A DNA stretch of 5,978 nt. It comes from an uncultured Coriobacteriaceae bacterium. Its GTDB lineage: Bacteria > Actinomycetota > Coriobacteriia > Coriobacteriales > UMGS124. The stretch is from positions 1 to 5,978 of the forward strand of contig CACZRK010000316.1 in the NCBI GenBank assembly GCA_902783515.1, in the 5' to 3' direction. This document shows positions 5,529 to 5,978 of this stretch, piece by piece; the first letter of the stretch is position 1; each line of letters begins with the position of its first letter. Made by a program: the position numbers and the translations under genes. The notes below the pieces were generated by a model, which saw only the letters and a program-made list of their open reading frames with translations, searched no databases and was not told the origin of the DNA.

Positions 5529-5978
5529 CTAGATCTGCGCCATCTGGCCGCTGACGGAGCTGTACCAGTAGTCGGCGTTCGGCGGGCAGTAGTCCAGGGC
5601 GTCACCGTAGTCAAGCGTGGGTCCGTAGCCGCGCGACAGGCCGGCGACCTGCGCGTAGATGGCCTCGTCCCAGCTGCCCCAGCTGCTGGAGCCCCAGCCC
5701 CAGGCGTTGCAGGGCAGGAAGCAGTACGCGCCCAGCGAGCTCTCCACGTAGGCGATGGCGGGGGAGAAGCGCGGGTCAACGCCGTAGTCCCACGCGGCGG
5801 CCGCGAAGGTCGCGCCGTGGCCCGCCATCGGCGAGCCCGCGAGGTAGGCGTCGATGCGCCCGGACCACTCGGCGATGAACGCGTCGCGGTCCGACGTGAG
5901 GCTCGCCTCGGCGGCGGTCTCCACCGGCGCGGCGGCCTCCGAGGAGAGGGCGCCGGCCTCGGTCGCGCCGACCTCGCC
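5529..5978 (-). CDS. Lysozyme-like (glucosaminidase/transglycosylase-type) cell-wall protein, 5' truncated
   Basis: The minus-strand frame is open from the window edge to a TAG at 5529-5531, giving 149 visible residues; the N-terminus is beyond 5978. The GTG at 5922-5924 is not preferred as a start because the frame continues upstream without a stop as an Ala/Glu/Gly/Ser-rich linker of the kind that follows a signal or membrane segment. The domain proper begins near RIDAYLAGSPMAGHGATFA and has the lysozyme-like core FSPAIAYVESSLG; the Glu encoded at 5742-5744 is the likely catalytic acid. It is followed by NAWGWGSSSWGSWDEAIYA and GLSRGYG, then a Cys-Pro-Pro block. This resembles small peptidoglycan hydrolases with a transglycosylase or endo-beta-N-acetylglucosaminidase fold, acting outside the cell. 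Cysteines in GAYCFLPC and DYCPP may form disulfides. The activity is inferred, not proven. Confidence 0.75.
   Translation of the reverse strand, partial: GEVGATEAGALSSEAAAPVETAAEASLTSDRDAFIAEWSGRIDAYLAGSPMAGHGATFAAAAWDYGVDPRFSPAIAYVESSLGAYCFLPCNAWGWGSSSWGSWDEAIYAQVAGLSRGYGPTLDYGDALDYCPPNADYWYSSVSGQMAQI

Overview
The window is about two-thirds G+C, with G/C-ending codons, GTG starts and long shadow frames. The protein styles (a membrane-anchored SurA-like protein, an MGTIKQS-type radical SAM protein, a small lysozyme-like domain ending in a CPPN...YW block) suggest a high-GC Actinobacteria, most likely a Coriobacteriia (Olsenella/Collinsella/Atopobiaceae type). This assignment comes from recalled family resemblance; no search was run.

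Layout. 1-840 (+): the 3' part of a membrane-anchored protein with a SurA-N/trigger-factor-like helical domain; its N-terminus is off the window. 911-1501 (-): a TetR-family repressor, convergent with the first gene. 1502-2058: a 557-bp divergent intergenic region. It has an AT-rich tetR promoter with two perfect palindromes, a GC-rich middle carrying a repeated 9-mer, and a second AT-rich promoter-like patch followed by a leader of about 130 nt. 2059-3498 (+): a radical SAM/SPASM-like protein, followed by a strong nested-hairpin terminator (about 3569-3624). 3714-4469 (-): gpmA, the 2,3-BPG-dependent phosphoglycerate mutase. 4681-5397 (-): a phosphoglycolate-phosphatase-like HAD hydrolase. 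5529-5978 (-): the C-terminal part of a lysozyme-like (glucosaminidase/transglycosylase type) protein whose N-terminus is off the window.

How the genes relate. gpmA is a glycolytic housekeeping gene and the HAD gene is probably metabolite repair. They run in the same direction but are separated by 211 bp, each has its own good ribosome binding site, and they share a similar promoter-like box, so they are more likely separate units than an operon. tetR and the radical SAM gene are divergent and could form a regulator/target pair, but the clearest operator candidates lie on the tetR side, which argues mainly for autorepression.

Most notable: (1) the radical SAM protein has a Ser in place of the middle Cys of its CX3CX2C cluster motif (C119-N-V-H-S123-T-G-C126), while the rest of the protein, including its C-terminal cysteines, looks intact. 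(2) The 9-mer CGCGCCGTC occurs eight times (both orientations), always in the three larger intergenic gaps and, by eye, never in the genes. (3) Adjacent palindromes lie in the tetR leader. I see no CRISPR array, tRNA, rRNA, insertion sequence or phage gene.
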